Shown: one piece after another, positions 20,141 through 31,430 of the stretch
Layout of the letters: every line of letters starts with the position of its first letter
How positions within the stretch are numbered: the stretch's first letter is position 1
Origin: Dasypus novemcinctus
Lineage: Eukaryota; Chordata; Mammalia; Cingulata; Dasypodidae
Reading direction: 5' to 3'
Assembly: GCF_030445035.2 (NCBI RefSeq)
Contig: NC_080704.1
Location: 27,570,499 to 27,634,498, forward strand
Length of the DNA: 64,000 nucleotides
Notes under the pieces: model-generated
Told to the model about the DNA's origin: nothing
The model's input: only the letters and a program-made list of their open reading frames with translations
Databases searched by the model: none
Translations under genes and position numbers: made by a program

Positions 20141-21700
20141 GTTAGCTATATATACAATGCTCTTTGAACACATAATACTTACAAGTACACTTCCTAAGAA
20201 CAAGGATATTCACTTATGTAAGCATCATAAGTGAAGTTATCAAGTTCAAGAAGTTTAACACTCACATGAAGCTTATAGTTTATATTTTAAGTTTTTCATA
20301 TGTCCTAATAATGTCCTTTTGAGCCTTTTCTCCTCCATCATTAGATCTTGTCCAGGATTATGTACTGCATTTAATTGTCATGGTCTCTTTAGTTGCTCTT
20401 TTTTTTGTGGAAACATATAAACAACATAAACTTTTCCATCTCACCCACTCCTAAGTGTACACTTTATTGGTATTAATTACATTCACAAAATTGCACTACT
20501 CTCACCACCATCCATTATGAGAACTTTCCCATCACCCCACACAGAAACTATAAGGTATTAACCCCCCATTCCCCTTCTTCCCCACACCTGGTAACCTGTA
20601 CTCTAGTTTCTGTCTCTATGATTGCATATTCTGGCTATTTCATATAAGTGGACTCATACAATAATATCTATCCCTTTGTGTATGATTTATTTCTCTCAAT
20701 ATGTTGTCTTCAAAGTTCATCCATGTTGTGGCATGTATCAGAACTTCATTCCTTTTTAAGGCTGAATAATATTCCATGGTATGTTTTTATTACATTTTGT
20801 TTATCCATTTGGGTTGTTTCCACCTTTTACAATTGTGACTAATGCTGCTATGAACACTAATGTACAAGTATCTGTCCAAGTCCGGATTATAGGTTTTTCA
20901 GTTCTAAAATTTCCAGTTTGCTTTTTTCAAACCTGCAATGCCAGTTTCTATAACTTTTTCAGATTTCTTGAAGTATAACTGCAATACACTAAACTGTACA
21001 TATAATTTGATGAGTTTTGCCATATATATTCAGCACCAAAACCATCATCATGGTCAAGGTAATGAACAGATTCATTGTCCCTAAAAGTTTTCTTTTGCCT
21101 TTTTGTAATTCCTCCCTCTGCTCTCTGCCTCTCTCACCCACCCCAGGAAACTACTGATGTACTTTCTGTCAGTATAGATACATTTGCATTTTCGAGAATT
21201 TTATATAAATGGAGTGATACAGCATGTACTCTTTTTTTTTGGTCTGGTTTCTTTCACTCAGCATGATTATTTTGAGATTCATCTATATTGCTGAGATTCA
21301 CTCCTTTTAATTACTGAGTAGTAGTATTCTGTTGTATGCATATACCACAACTTATTTATCCATTCATCTATTGGCGTATATTTGGGGTATTTGCAGTTTT
21401 GGGCTATTATAAACAAAGCTGCTTCATGAACATTCATGTGCAGTCTTTGTGTGGGCATGTGCCTTCATTTCTCTTGGGTAAGTACCTAAGTGGAAAGACT
21501 GTTTGCATTATAGGTGTATGTTTAACATTTTACACAACCAAACTTTTTTTTTTCAAAATGGTGGTAATCATTTTACAATTCCACTAGCAGTGCTGAGAGT
21601 TCCAATTTTTCCACATCCTCACCAACCCTTGTTATAGTCAATCTATTTAATTTTAGCAATTCTGAAAGGTATGTAGTGGTATCTCATTGTGGTTCTTTTC
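19921..21700 (-). mobile_element. L1M 3' ends, antisense (several fragments)
   Basis: Successive reverse-complement L1 3' UTR modules. 19921: TTTTTATTTTGAAATAATTT. 20400: AAACATATAAACAACATAAA, then ACCACCATCCATTATGAG. 20760: CTGAATAATATTCCATGG. 20970: AAGTATAACTGCAATACACT. 21360: CATTCATCTATTGGCGTATA. At least three L1 3' parts are stacked, all minus. Confidence 0.7.
20082..20140. repeat. (ATCC)n/(ATCT)n microsatellite
   Basis: About four CCAT units followed by about eleven ATCT units, uninterrupted. Lies within L1 3' UTR and is likely length-variable. Confidence 0.95.
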
Positions 21701-22347
21701 ACATTTTATTTTTTTTTGAAACAACGTACTGTAAAATTAATCTTTCTGGTGTATAGGTCTATGGAGGTTTAAAAATTAACATACAAGAAAACTGACTTTT
21801 AAAATATTTATCTATTTGTTTCTTTTTGGTGTACAGATCTACAAATTTTAGGAAATATATAGATTTGTGTAACTACCACCACAATCTGGATACAGAAAAA
21901 TTCCATTATCCCACCAAATCTCCTTAATATACCCCTTTGTCATCACATCCTTACTCCACCCCTAACCTCTGGTAACCAATTATTTGTTTTCTATTACTAT
22001 AATTTTGTCTTTTCCAGAATGTCATATAAACGTAATCATACAATATATAATATTTTGAGACTTGTTTCTTTCACTCAGTATAGTGCCTTTGAAATTCATA
22101 CATGTTGTTGTGTGTATGAGTTTGTTTATTTTTATTCCTGAATAGTATTCCATTATAAGGATGTACCAGAAATCATTTCTAAATGAAAGGCATTTGGGTT
22201 GTTTCCAGTTTGGGGCAATTCCAAATAGAGCTTCTATAAGCATTCCTGTACAGGTTTTTGTGTGAATGTAAAGTTTTTGTTTATTTAGGATAAATACCTA
22301 GGAGTGGAATTTATGGGTAACGTGGTTAAGTACATGTTTAACTTTAA

Positions 22348-22509
22348 TTTTTTTACACTTTTTAAATTAAAGTTAATAGATCACAAAGAATGCCACATTA
22401 AAAAACATAACAGTTTCCCATACACCCCACTTCCCACCCCCCACCCCATCATTGTTGTAAATTGTATTTTTTAAAGATATATATATCACTCACAAAAAAG
22501 TTACATTAA
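22348..22509 (-). mobile_element. L1 3'-end stub, apparently doubled
   Basis: Two reverse-complement copies of the xenarthran L1 terminus lie in series (AGTTAATAGATCACAAAG...CCACATTAAAA and AAAGATATATATATCACTC...GTTACATTAA). The whole is flanked by ATGTTTAACTTTAA at 22334-22347 and 22510-22523. Confidence 0.8.
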
Positions 22510-23440
22510 ATGTTTAACTTTAAAAGAAACTGCCAACATGCTTCGTAGAGTAGTTATACCATTTTGTGTTCCCATTAGCAATGTATGAGAGTTCCAGTTG
22601 TTCCATAATCTTGTCAGCACTTGGTATTGTCAGGTTTTTTAAAAAATCATTCTAATAGATATGTAATACTATCAAATTATGTTTTCAATTTGCATTTCCA
22701 TAATGAAGAGTAATACTGAGCATTTCTTCATAAGCTCATTTACCATCCATATATTCTCTTTAAGTGTCTGGTTAATATATTTTGCCCATTTAAAAATGTT
22801 TTTACTTTTAGTTTTCTTACTGTTGAGCTATGAGTTTCTTTACATACCCTAAGTACAAATCCTTTGTTGGAAATGTGATTTGCAATATTTTCTTCTTGTC
22901 TGTAGCTTGTCTTTTCATTGTCTTAATAGTATCTTTCACAGATAAGAAGTTTTAAATTTGGAAGTCCAACATTTCAATGTTTTTTTTTCTTTTATGGATT
23001 ATGCTTTTGATGTCCTACCTAAGCACTTTTTGTCTAATGCCCAGGTCAAGAAGATTTTCTCTGTTTTATTCTAAAAGTTTTATATTTTACAGTTTAGATT
23101 TAGATTTGTGTCCATTTTTAGTTAATTTTTGCATATATCGTGAGATTCAGGCTGAAATTAATTTTTCTTTTTATTATTATTTTTTGCATATGAATGTCCA
23201 GTTGTTCCAATACTGTTTGTTGAAAAGACTATATTTTCTTCATTTAATTGAGTTTACACCTTTGTCACAAATCAATTGGCCGTATTTGTGTAGTTTTCTT
23301 TCTGTACTCTTATTTCTGTTCCACTGATATATGCATCTATCCCTTTCCAATACACATTGTCCTGAGTACTAAAGCCTTATAGTAAGTCTTAAAGTAACCT
23401 CAGAGTACATCCTAAAATTGGGTAGTGTGAATACCACAAC

Positions 23441-23473
23441 TTTGTTTTATTTTATTTTATTTTATTTTATTTG
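23441..23473. repeat. (TTTTA)n microsatellite
   Basis: Six TTTTA units in series within antisense L1. Confidence 0.9.
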
Positions 23474-24331
23474 GTTATTCTAGTTCCCTTGACTTTCCAC
23501 ATAAATTTTAGAATTAGTTTGTCTATATATTAAAACATTTCTGTTGGGATTTTGATCAGAATTGAATTGAATCTGTAGATCTATTTGGGGAGAATTGACA
23601 TATTAATTATATTGAGTCTTCAAGTCCATAAACATAATGCATCTCTCTATATATTTAGATCATCTTTTTTATTTCTTTCATCAGCATTTTGTAGTTTTCA
23701 GCACACTGATCATGTCCATGTTTTATTAGATTTATAACTAAGTATTTCATTTTGAGGCAAAAGTACATGGTATTGTTTCATAAATTTCTGTTTCCAATAA
23801 TGTTTCATTGCTAATATATAGAAATACAATAGATTTTTGTATGTTGACCTTGTGTCCCGCGACCTTTCTAAGTTCATTTATTAGTTCTAGGAGCTAATTT
23901 TGTTATAGACTTCTTGGAACATTCTACATAGACAATCATGTCATCTGTGACACATTTTTTTTTACTTTTTTCATTCCCATCTTATGATCTTATGCAATTT
24001 ATTTCTTTTTTCTTGCCTTATTGTACTGGCTACTACTTTGGTACAGTATTAAATAGGAGAGGGGGAAAGCATTCAGCCTTTCACTGATGAGTAATATGTT
24101 AGTTGTGAGGGTTATATAGATGCTCTTTATCATGTTTGCTGAGTATTTTTATGGGAAAGGATGTTGGATTTTTGTCAAATGCTTTTTCTTTCGAGATGAT
24201 ATTATTTTTCTCTTTTTAGTTTGTTAATATGGTGAATTACATTGATTGATATTTGAATGTTAAATAAACTTTGCATTCCTGGGATAAACCACACTTAGTC
24301 ATGGTGTATTTTCCTTTTAAAATGTTGTTGG

Positions 24332-24720
24332 GGGAAACGGACTTTGGCCCAGTGGTTAGGGCGTCCGTCTACCATATGGGAGGTCCACGGTTCAAACCCC
24401 GGGCCTCCTTGACCCGTGTGGAGCTGGCCATGCGCAGCGCTGATGCGCGCAAGGAGTGCCGTGCCACGCAAGGGTGTCCCCCGCGTGGGGGAGCCCCACG
24501 TGCAAGGAGTGCGCCCATGAGGAAAAGCCGCCCAGCGTGAAAAGAAAGAGCAGCCTGCCCAGGAATGGCACCGCCCACACTTCCCGTGCCGCTGACGACA
24601 ACAGAAGCGGACAAAGAAACAAGACGCAGCGAATAGACTCCAAGAACAGACAACCAGGGGAGGGGGGGAATATTAAATAAATAAATAAATCTTTTAAAAA
24701 TAAAAAAATAAAAAAAAAAT
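24332..24720 (+). mobile_element. DAS-type SINE
   Basis: Plus-strand copy: head GGCCCAGTGGTTAGGGCG, B box GGTTCAAACCC, tail TAAATAAATAAATAAATC and A-rich end. Perfect 13-bp duplication AAAATGTTGTTGG at 24319-24331 and 24721-24733. Inserted into antisense L1 ORF2. Confidence 0.93.
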
Positions 24721-24733
24721 AAAATGTTGTTGG

Positions 24734-25690
24734 ATTCAATTTGCCAAAATTTAAAAAAAATGTTTTCTTTATTAGAGAAATTGTGGGTTTGCAGAACAAT
24801 CATGCATAAAATACAGGCTTTCTATATACCAACACCTCACATTGATGTGGAACATTTGTTACAATTGATGATAGCACACTTTTATAATCGTACTGTTAAG
24901 TCCATGTTTAATTTAGGGTTTGCTGTTTGTGTACTGTAGTTTCATTCCAAATAGGAACCCTGTGCATTTAAAAACTTAGCCTTCCATTCCCTATCCCTAC
25001 CCTTCCCCTGGTAAACTATATTCTAGATTCTGACTCTATGAGTTTGCTTATCCTAATTATTTCGAATCAGTGAGATCATTCAATAGTTGTCCTTTTGTGT
25101 CTGTCTTATTTCATGAAACATGATGTCTTCAAGGTTCATCCGTATTGTCACATGCATCAGGACTTCATTTCTTTTTATGGATGAATAATATTCTATTGTA
25201 TGTGTATACCACATTTTATTTATCCATTCATTGGTTGATGGACACTTGGGTTATGTCCATCTTTTGGCAATTGTGAATAATGCCTCTGTGAACAATGGTG
25301 TGCAAATATCTGTTTGAGTCCCTGCTTTCAATTGGGTATATATCTAATAGTGGGATTGCCAGGTCATATGGTAGTTCTATACTTAGCTTTCTGAGAAACT
25401 GACAAACTATCTTCTACAGTGGCTGCACCATTTTTACATTCCCACCAGCAATGAATGAGTGTTCCTGTTTCTCCATATCCTCTCCAACACTTATTTTCAG
25501 TTTTTTTTTTAAATAGCAGCCATTCTAATGGGTGTAAAATGGTACTTCATTGTGGTTTTAATTTGCATTTCTCTGATGACTAATGATGTTGAGCATCTTT
25601 TCATGTGCTTTCTGGTCATTTGGGGAGATGTCTGTTCAAGTCTTTTGCCCATTTTAAAAATTGAGTTGTTTGTCTTTTCTTTTTGTTGTT
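24734..25690 (-). mobile_element. L1M 3' end, antisense
   Basis: AATTGTGGGTTTGCAGAACA begins an L1 3' UTR in reverse complement. Then GCTTATCCTAATTATTTCG, GGACACTTGGGTTATGTCC, GTGGCTGCACCATTTTTACA and TCTGATGACTAATGATGTTG follow in the canonical L1M order. Confidence 0.8.
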
Positions 25691-26811
25691 AAGTTGAAGG
25701 ATTTCTTTATATATTTTGGATTAGTTTGTTAAAATTGTGTTCAGAATTTTTGTATCTATCTTCATGAAGGATATTGGTTTGTGTTTTTCTTTTCCTGTAA
25801 TGTCTTTTTCTGGTTTGATATCAGAGTAATGCTGGCCTTAGAATGACTTGGGAAGAATTCCTTCTTCAATTTTCTGGATGAGTTAGTATATAATTGTTAT
25901 TATTTCTTCCTTAGATGGTTGGTAGAATTTAGTTGTGAAGCTACCTGGGCCTGGAGTTTTCTTTGTGGGAAGTTTTTCAACTACAAAGTCAACTTCTTTG
26001 ATAAAGGGCTATTCAGGTTGTCTTTTTCTTTTTCAGTTAGCTTTAGTAGCTTCTGTCTTTCAAGGAATTTGTCCATTTTATTTAATTGTTGAACTTATTA
26101 GCATAAAGTTGTTAGTAATATTCCTTTATTATACTTTTAATAATTAGATTCTGTAGTCATGTCACCTGTCATTCCTGATATTGATGACTTTGATTTTTAT
26201 TTTCCTGATCAATATGACTAGAGGCATATAAATTTTATTTAAATTCTCCAAGAACCAGTATTGGGTATGATCAATTTCTCTATTCTATTTCTATTTCATT
26301 GATTTCTTCTCTGATCTTTAGCATTATTTTTCTTTTGATTAATTTGGGTTCAGCTTTCTCTTTCTTTCTAGTTTCTTGAAGTAGAAGCAGAAGTAAATTA
26401 TTTCAGGCCTTTTTGCTGTTATGATTTAGGCATGTAATGCTTTAAATTTTTACCTAAATTTTACTTTAGAGGCATCCCACAAATTTTGAAATTTTGTGTT
26501 TCCATTTTTAATTTAGTTAAATTCACTTTTCTAATTTCCTTTTTGATTTATTTATTGACCCATTGGTTATTTAGAAGTGTGTTATTTAGTTTCCAAATAA
26601 TTGAAAAGAATGTGCATTTTGCTGTTTTTGGTGTGCGGGGTGTTCTATAAATGTCAACCAGGTCAAGGTGGTTGATAATTTTCTTCAAGTCTTCTATATC
26701 CTTACTGATTTAATGTCTACTCCTATCAGTTATTGAGAGGGGAGGATTTTGAAATCTATGGCTATAATTGTGAATTTGTCTTTTTCTCCTTGTAGTTCTA
26801 TCAGTTTTTGC
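25691..26811 (-). mobile_element. L1 ORF2 (RT region), antisense
   Basis: TTTTCTGGTTTGATATCAGA, CTACCTGGGCCTGGAGTTTT, CCAAGAACCAGTATTGGGTA and CATTGGTTATTTAGAAGTGT are reverse complements of the ORF2 polymerase region. Continues after the SINE pair at 27788. No intact frame. Confidence 0.8.
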
Positions 26812-26832
26812 ATCATGTATTTTATTTTTTAT

Positions 26833-27294
26833 AATAAAAAAAAAAGACTTATTTATTTATCTCTCCTCACCACCTCATTGTTTGCACTTGCTGTGCCTGT
26901 TCATCTTCTTTGTTTCTTTAGGAGGTACCAGGAACTGAACCTGGGACCTCTGATGTGGGAGGGAGGTGCTTAATCACTTAAGCCACCACCATTCCCTGCT
27001 TTTGTTGTGTCTCTCATTATGTTTTCCTTTGTGTCTCTTGTTGCATCATCTTCTTGCGACAGCTTGCTGCACCTGCCTGTTGTGCCAGCTCGCCATCCTG
27101 CTTGTCCTCTTTAGGAAGCACTGGGAGCCTCTGCTCCCTGCTTTATTGGGTCTCTCATTATGTTTTTCTTCTTGTGCTTCTTGTTGCATCAACTTTGTCA
27201 GCTTGCTGCATCTGCCCGTCACACCAGCTCGCTGTCTTCTTTAGGAGTTACTGGAAACTGAACCATGGACCTCTTGAGCCACGTCCACTTCCCC
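26833..27294 (-). mobile_element. Composite DAS-like SINE (dimer-type)
   Basis: Tail AATAAAAAAAAAGACTTATT at the left, then three tRNA-like B-box regions on the minus strand (near 26930, 27120 and 27250). The middle is a ~130-bp tandem duplication (CTGCTTTTGTTGTGTCTCTC and CTGCTTTATTGGGTCTCTC starts). The target repeat ATCATGTATTTTAT lies at 26812 and again at 27295. Confidence 0.8.
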
Positions 27295-27316
27295 ATCATG
27301 TATTTTATTTTTTTAT

Positions 27317-27773
27317 TTTTTATTAAAGATTTATTTATTTTCCCCCTTTCCCCTCCTCCCACCCTGCTGTTTTTGCTGTCTGTGTTGTCTTCTCTTCTCA
27401 TTTTCTCTCCTCTAGGATTCACTGGTTTCAATCCTGGAGACCTTTGATTGGGAGAGAGGTTCCCTGTCAATTGTGCCACCTCAGTTCCTGGTTTCTGTGG
27501 TGCTTCACATTGATTCTCCCCTTGTCTCTCTTTTGATGCATCATCATCTTGCCACATAGCTCACTTGCACGGGGCACTGGCTCACCATGTGGCGTTTTGT
27601 GTGGGCACTCGTGTGGGCACTGGCTTATCACGCAGGCACTTGCGTGAGTGCTGGCCTGCTGTGCAGGCATGCTTTCTCTTCTTCTTTTTCACCAGGAGAC
27701 TCCAGAGATTGAACCCAGGTCCTCCCATATGGTAGGTGGAAGCTCTATCAGTTGCACCACATCCGCTTCCCCC
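27317..27773 (-). mobile_element. Composite DAS-like SINE with GGCAC repeats
   Basis: Tail TTAAAGATTTATTTATTTTC at the left, head GGGAAGCGGATGTGGTGCAA at the right (minus strand). Same plan as 11259-11816, including the CACCAGGAGACTCC segment and the GGCACT-type repeats. A third, slightly changed target copy (ATCAAGTATTTTA) starts at 27775. Confidence 0.85.
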
Positions 27774-27787
27774 CATCAAGTATTTTA

Positions 27788-28659
27788 AAACTCTGCCATC
27801 AGGTGCATAAAGATTTTGTGCCCTCTTGATGTATTCCTTTATCATTATGGAATGTCCTTCTTTATTCCTGATAACAGTATTTGATATGAAATCTACTTTG
27901 TCTAATACTAATATAGCACTCCAGATTTCTTATTAGTATTAGCATGGTGTATCTTTTACCATTTTAAAAATATTTATGTCTTTATATTTAATTTTTTCTT
28001 GTAGGCAATATATAGTTATATTTGCTTTTTTAAAATCCAATCTGACAAATTCTTCCTTTTATTTGGAGTGTTTAGACAATGTACATTTAATGTAATTATT
28101 TATATGGTTAGGCTTAAGTCTAATCATCTTTTGTTTTCAGTTTTTTCCCATGAGTTCTTTTTTTCCCTTTTGCTTCTTTATCTGATTTCTTCTGGATTGT
28201 GTATTTTTTATGATTCTATTTTATCTCCTTTATATGCTCCTAAGCTATAACCGTTTATTTTGTTATTTTAGCAGTTGGTATAGGGTTCAAAATATACATC
28301 TTCAACTTACCATAGTCTGCCTTCAAGAGATATTTTACCACTTCACTTATAGTGTAGGAATCTTAAAATGGTATACTTTCCTTTCTACTCCTTTGGGTCT
28401 TTGTCCTGTTGTTTTCATACATTTTACTTTTTCATATGTCATAACCCCTATAATAGATGGTTATTTTTTGTTTAAATGCCAATTACCTTTTTAAAAAAAT
28501 GAATAATTTAAAAAATTCTAATACACTTGCCCAATGTAGTTACCATTTCTTGAGTTCATTTTTTTTTTGCATGTATTTCCATCTGTTATCATTTTCCTTT
28601 TGCCTGAAGAAACTTTAACATGTCTTGTGGTGTAGGTCTTCTGTAAGGGAAAAAAAGTA
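27788..28659 (-). mobile_element. L1 ORF2 (5' part), antisense
   Basis: AACTCTGCCATCAGGTGCAT, AATGTCCTTCTTTATTCCTG and TTTGTCTAATACTAATATAG continue the L1 broken at 26811. Further segments resume at 29626 after the next insertion. Confidence 0.7.
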
Positions 28660-28675
28660 TTTTCCTTTCATTTTT

Positions 28676-29609
28676 AAAAATATATATTTTTTATTTATTT
28701 TAAAAAGATACATAGATCACACAGAACGTTACCTTAAAAAATATATAGGAGATTCCCATATGCCCCACTCCCCACACCCCCCACTTTTCCCACATCAACA
28801 ACTTCTTTCATTAGTGTGGTACATTCATTGCATTTGATGAGTACATTTTGGAGCACTGCTACACAGCCTGGATTATAGTTTATGTTGCAGTTTACACTCT
28901 CACCCAGTCCATTCAATAAGTTATGGTGATATATAATGTCCGCATCTGTCCCTGCAATATCATTCAGGACAACTCCAAGTCCTGAAAATGCCCCCATATT
29001 GCACCTCTTTTTTCCTCACCCTGCCATCAGCAACTCCAGTGGCCACTGTCTCCACGTCAATGATATAATTTCTTCCATTGCTAGAGTCACAATAATTCTA
29101 TAGTAGAATACCAGTAAGTCTACTCTAGTCCATACTTTATTCCCCAATCCTGAGGACTCTGGGATGGTGATGCCCACTCCACCTCTAATTGAGAGGGGGC
29201 TTTGATCCCCCATGGCTGATGGATGGGACTCTCTTGCTTGCAGTTGTAGACTCTCTTGGTTCCCTGGTGTGGTGGTTGACCATCCTCACCTCCTTGTTAG
29301 CTGACCTGGGTAAGTCCAACAAACTGGAGAGTAGGTGCTACAACATTGCTGAGGCTCAGGGCCTAGCTGGTACCTGGATAGCCTAGAGATTCAAGACTCC
29401 TGAGCATACACCAACCCCAGCGCCAACCACAGGTTCAATAAAAGGGACAGAAGAGGCATGTGTAGAGAAGTCACATCTAAGTCCAAGTCCATCACATTCA
29501 GGAGCACAAATTCCAAAGTAGGGCCCATTGGCAAGGCACTGAAGTCCAGAGCCATCTGTCATGCCCGTAGGACCTGGGTGTCTCTGTAGCCCTCAGGAGC
29601 ACCACAGCC
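28676..29609 (-). mobile_element. L1 3' UTR retrocopy, 934 bp
   Basis: Reverse complement of the same xenarthran L1 3' UTR seen in sense at 53452-54483. Collinear landmarks are the CATCAACAACTTCTTTC block, ACTGTCTCCACGTCAATG, GAGAGGGGGCTTTGATCC and GGTGTGGTGGTTGACC. Perfect 16-bp duplication TTTTCCTTTCATTTTT at 28660-28675 and 29610-29625. Short frames inside are not genes. Confidence 0.9.
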
Positions 29610-29842
29610 TTTTCCTTTCATTTTTGAAAGACATTTTCACTTAGTATAAATTCTAGGTTTATTTTTTATTCTTTTAATGTTCTAAAGATATTTCTCCACT
29701 GTCTTTCTGGTTCTGAAAAGAAATATGCCATTGCTCTATATGTGATAGTCTTTTTTAAATTGTCTGGCTGCTTTTAAGATTTTTCTCTTTATCACTGGTT
29801 TTGAGCAATTTGATTATGATGTGACTTGATATAATTTTCATT

Positions 29843-30211
29843 GTGGCCCAGTGGTTAGGTTATCCATCTGCCACATGGGAGGTTGCAGTTCAAACCCCGG
29901 GCCTCCTTGACCCGTGTGCAGCTGGCCCATGCACAGTGCTGATGCGCGCAAGGAGTGCCCTGCCACACAGGGGTGTCTCCCATGTAGGGGAGCCCCACGC
30001 GCAAGGAGTGTGCCCCATAAGGAGAGCCGCCCAGTGCGAAAGGAATGGCGCCACACACACGGAGAGCTGACACAACAAGATGACACAACAAAAAGAAACA
30101 CAGATTCCCATGCCACTGACGACAACAGAAGCAGACAAAGAAACAAGACACAGCAAATAGACACAAAACAGACAACTGGGGGAGGGGAGAGAAATAAATA
30201 AATCTTTTTTT
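29843..30211 (+). mobile_element. DAS-type SINE
   Basis: Plus strand, from GTGGCCCAGTGGTTAGG to AGAAATAAATAAATCTTTT. The body is GC-rich with a deletion relative to other copies (the GAAAG...CAGCCTGCCC segment is missing after 30040). The left flank TTTTCATTG and right flank GTTCATAG suggest a short imperfect duplication. Confidence 0.9.
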
Positions 30212-30774
30212 TAAAAAAAAGTTCATAGAAATTCTTGGATCTGTGAGTTTATAGTTTTCATGGTATTTGGAAAAATTGGGGCTTTTATTATTTCCTCAAA
30301 TATTTTTCTGTCCATCTTCCTCTCTTTTGGGAACTTTAATTACATATATGTTAGACCTATGAAGTTGTCTCACCACTTATTGATGCTCAATTCATTTTGT
30401 AAAATTCTGTTTATCTCTCTGTGTTTTGTTTTGGATGGTTTCTACTGCTATATTTTGACCCTTTCTAATCTTTTTTTTGGTAATGTCCTAATCTGCTATT
30501 AATTGAGTGCATTTTTCTTCCCAGACATTTTAATTTCCATCTCTAGAAGTTCAATTTGAATCTTTTAAAAATATCTTCCATGCCTTTACCTACCTCTTTA
30601 AGTATGAAAATGGTTGTCTCTTTTGAACATATGAAATAACTGTTATAACTCTTGTAATGTTCTTGTCTGCTAATTCTAACATCTGTGTCATTTTGGGGTT
30701 GGTTTTGGTTAATTGACTTTTTCCCCTTTTACAGGTTGCATTTTATTTTCTTATGTAGTGTATTTACTTTAGCT

Positions 30775-30972
30775 TAGGGGTTCTTAACCTTTTTTGTTCC
30801 ACGGACCCCTTTCCCAGTCAGGTGAAAACCACGGACCCCTTACTAAGTCCACGCTACACTGTATTATTTAAGAAATATGTCACACCTGTACCAACACGTC
30901 CTAACAAGAATAATGGTTTTGCTTTTTTAAAATTTCAATTCAAGCTCATGGATGCCTTGTTAAGAACCCCTG
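30775..30972 (+). mobile_element. Short hAT-type element (copy B), intact
   Basis: 198 bp. Ends AGGGGTTCTTAACC and GTTAAGAACCCCTG are inverted repeats. Perfect 8-bp duplication CTTTAGCT at 30767-30774 and 30973-30980. The interior (CCACGGACCCCTTACTAAGT, CCTGTACCAACACGTCC, CAATTCAAGCTCATGGA) aligns throughout with copy A at 15472-16041. Non-coding; would need a transposase supplied in trans. Confidence 0.9.
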
Positions 30973-31430
30973 CTTTAGCTTCAGGACGACAGCTAGGGAA
31001 GAGCAGTTCACCTATATCTAATCAGGGATTAAGCTAATTTTAAGATGGGAATGAGTCTTTTTGAGGGCTTATCTTTTTCTGATTAACCCTTATTCCGAGT
31101 ATTTGGCCTTTCAGAAAATCCAGGTGAAAGCATGGGGTGTTTATCAGGATCCCTTTTCCCTGGTTGACCCTCAACTCAAATTTCTCCCTATCCCTTTGAG
31201 ACCATTCGAAGTACTGCTCAGCTCCTCAGTCCATGTGCCATCACTTTCTGCCAAGCTTTTCAGCCTTTCACCTGGCTTCTTTAGAATCAGTTAGTGCCTC
31301 AAGGGGAAAAGTAGCACTGAATGTTGGTTTTATCTTTATGTGTTTCTCATCTCCCTTAGATATTGACTCCCAAGCCCTCACTGTATTGGTAACGCTATGA
31401 TATCTTTGAATAGAGGTGTGTTTTTTTTTG

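Larger units (their letters stand above)
21701..24318 (-). mobile_element. L1 ORF2 to 3' end, antisense
   Basis: Collinear reverse-complement L1: 3' UTR (21840-22080), ORF2 end (CATTTGGGTTGTTTCCAGTT near 22190), then RT-side motifs such as TTTGATCAGAATTGAATTGA, ATCTGTAGATCTATTTGGGG (23540-23600) and TTAGTTCTAGGAGCTAATTT (23880). Interrupted by an L1 stub at 22348-22509 and, at its right, by the SINE at 24332. All frames are broken. Confidence 0.8.
29626..31430 (-). mobile_element. L1 5' part, antisense, with SINE and hAT insertions
   Basis: ACTGGTTTTGAGCAATTTGA, CTTGGATCTGTGAGTTTATA, AATATTTTTCTGTCCATC and CTGCTAATTCTAACATCTGT are reverse complements of the 5' portion of old L1. Broken by the SINE at 29843-30211 and the hAT element at 30775-30972. 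From about 30985 the match is weak and may be L1 5' UTR. Confidence 0.65.
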
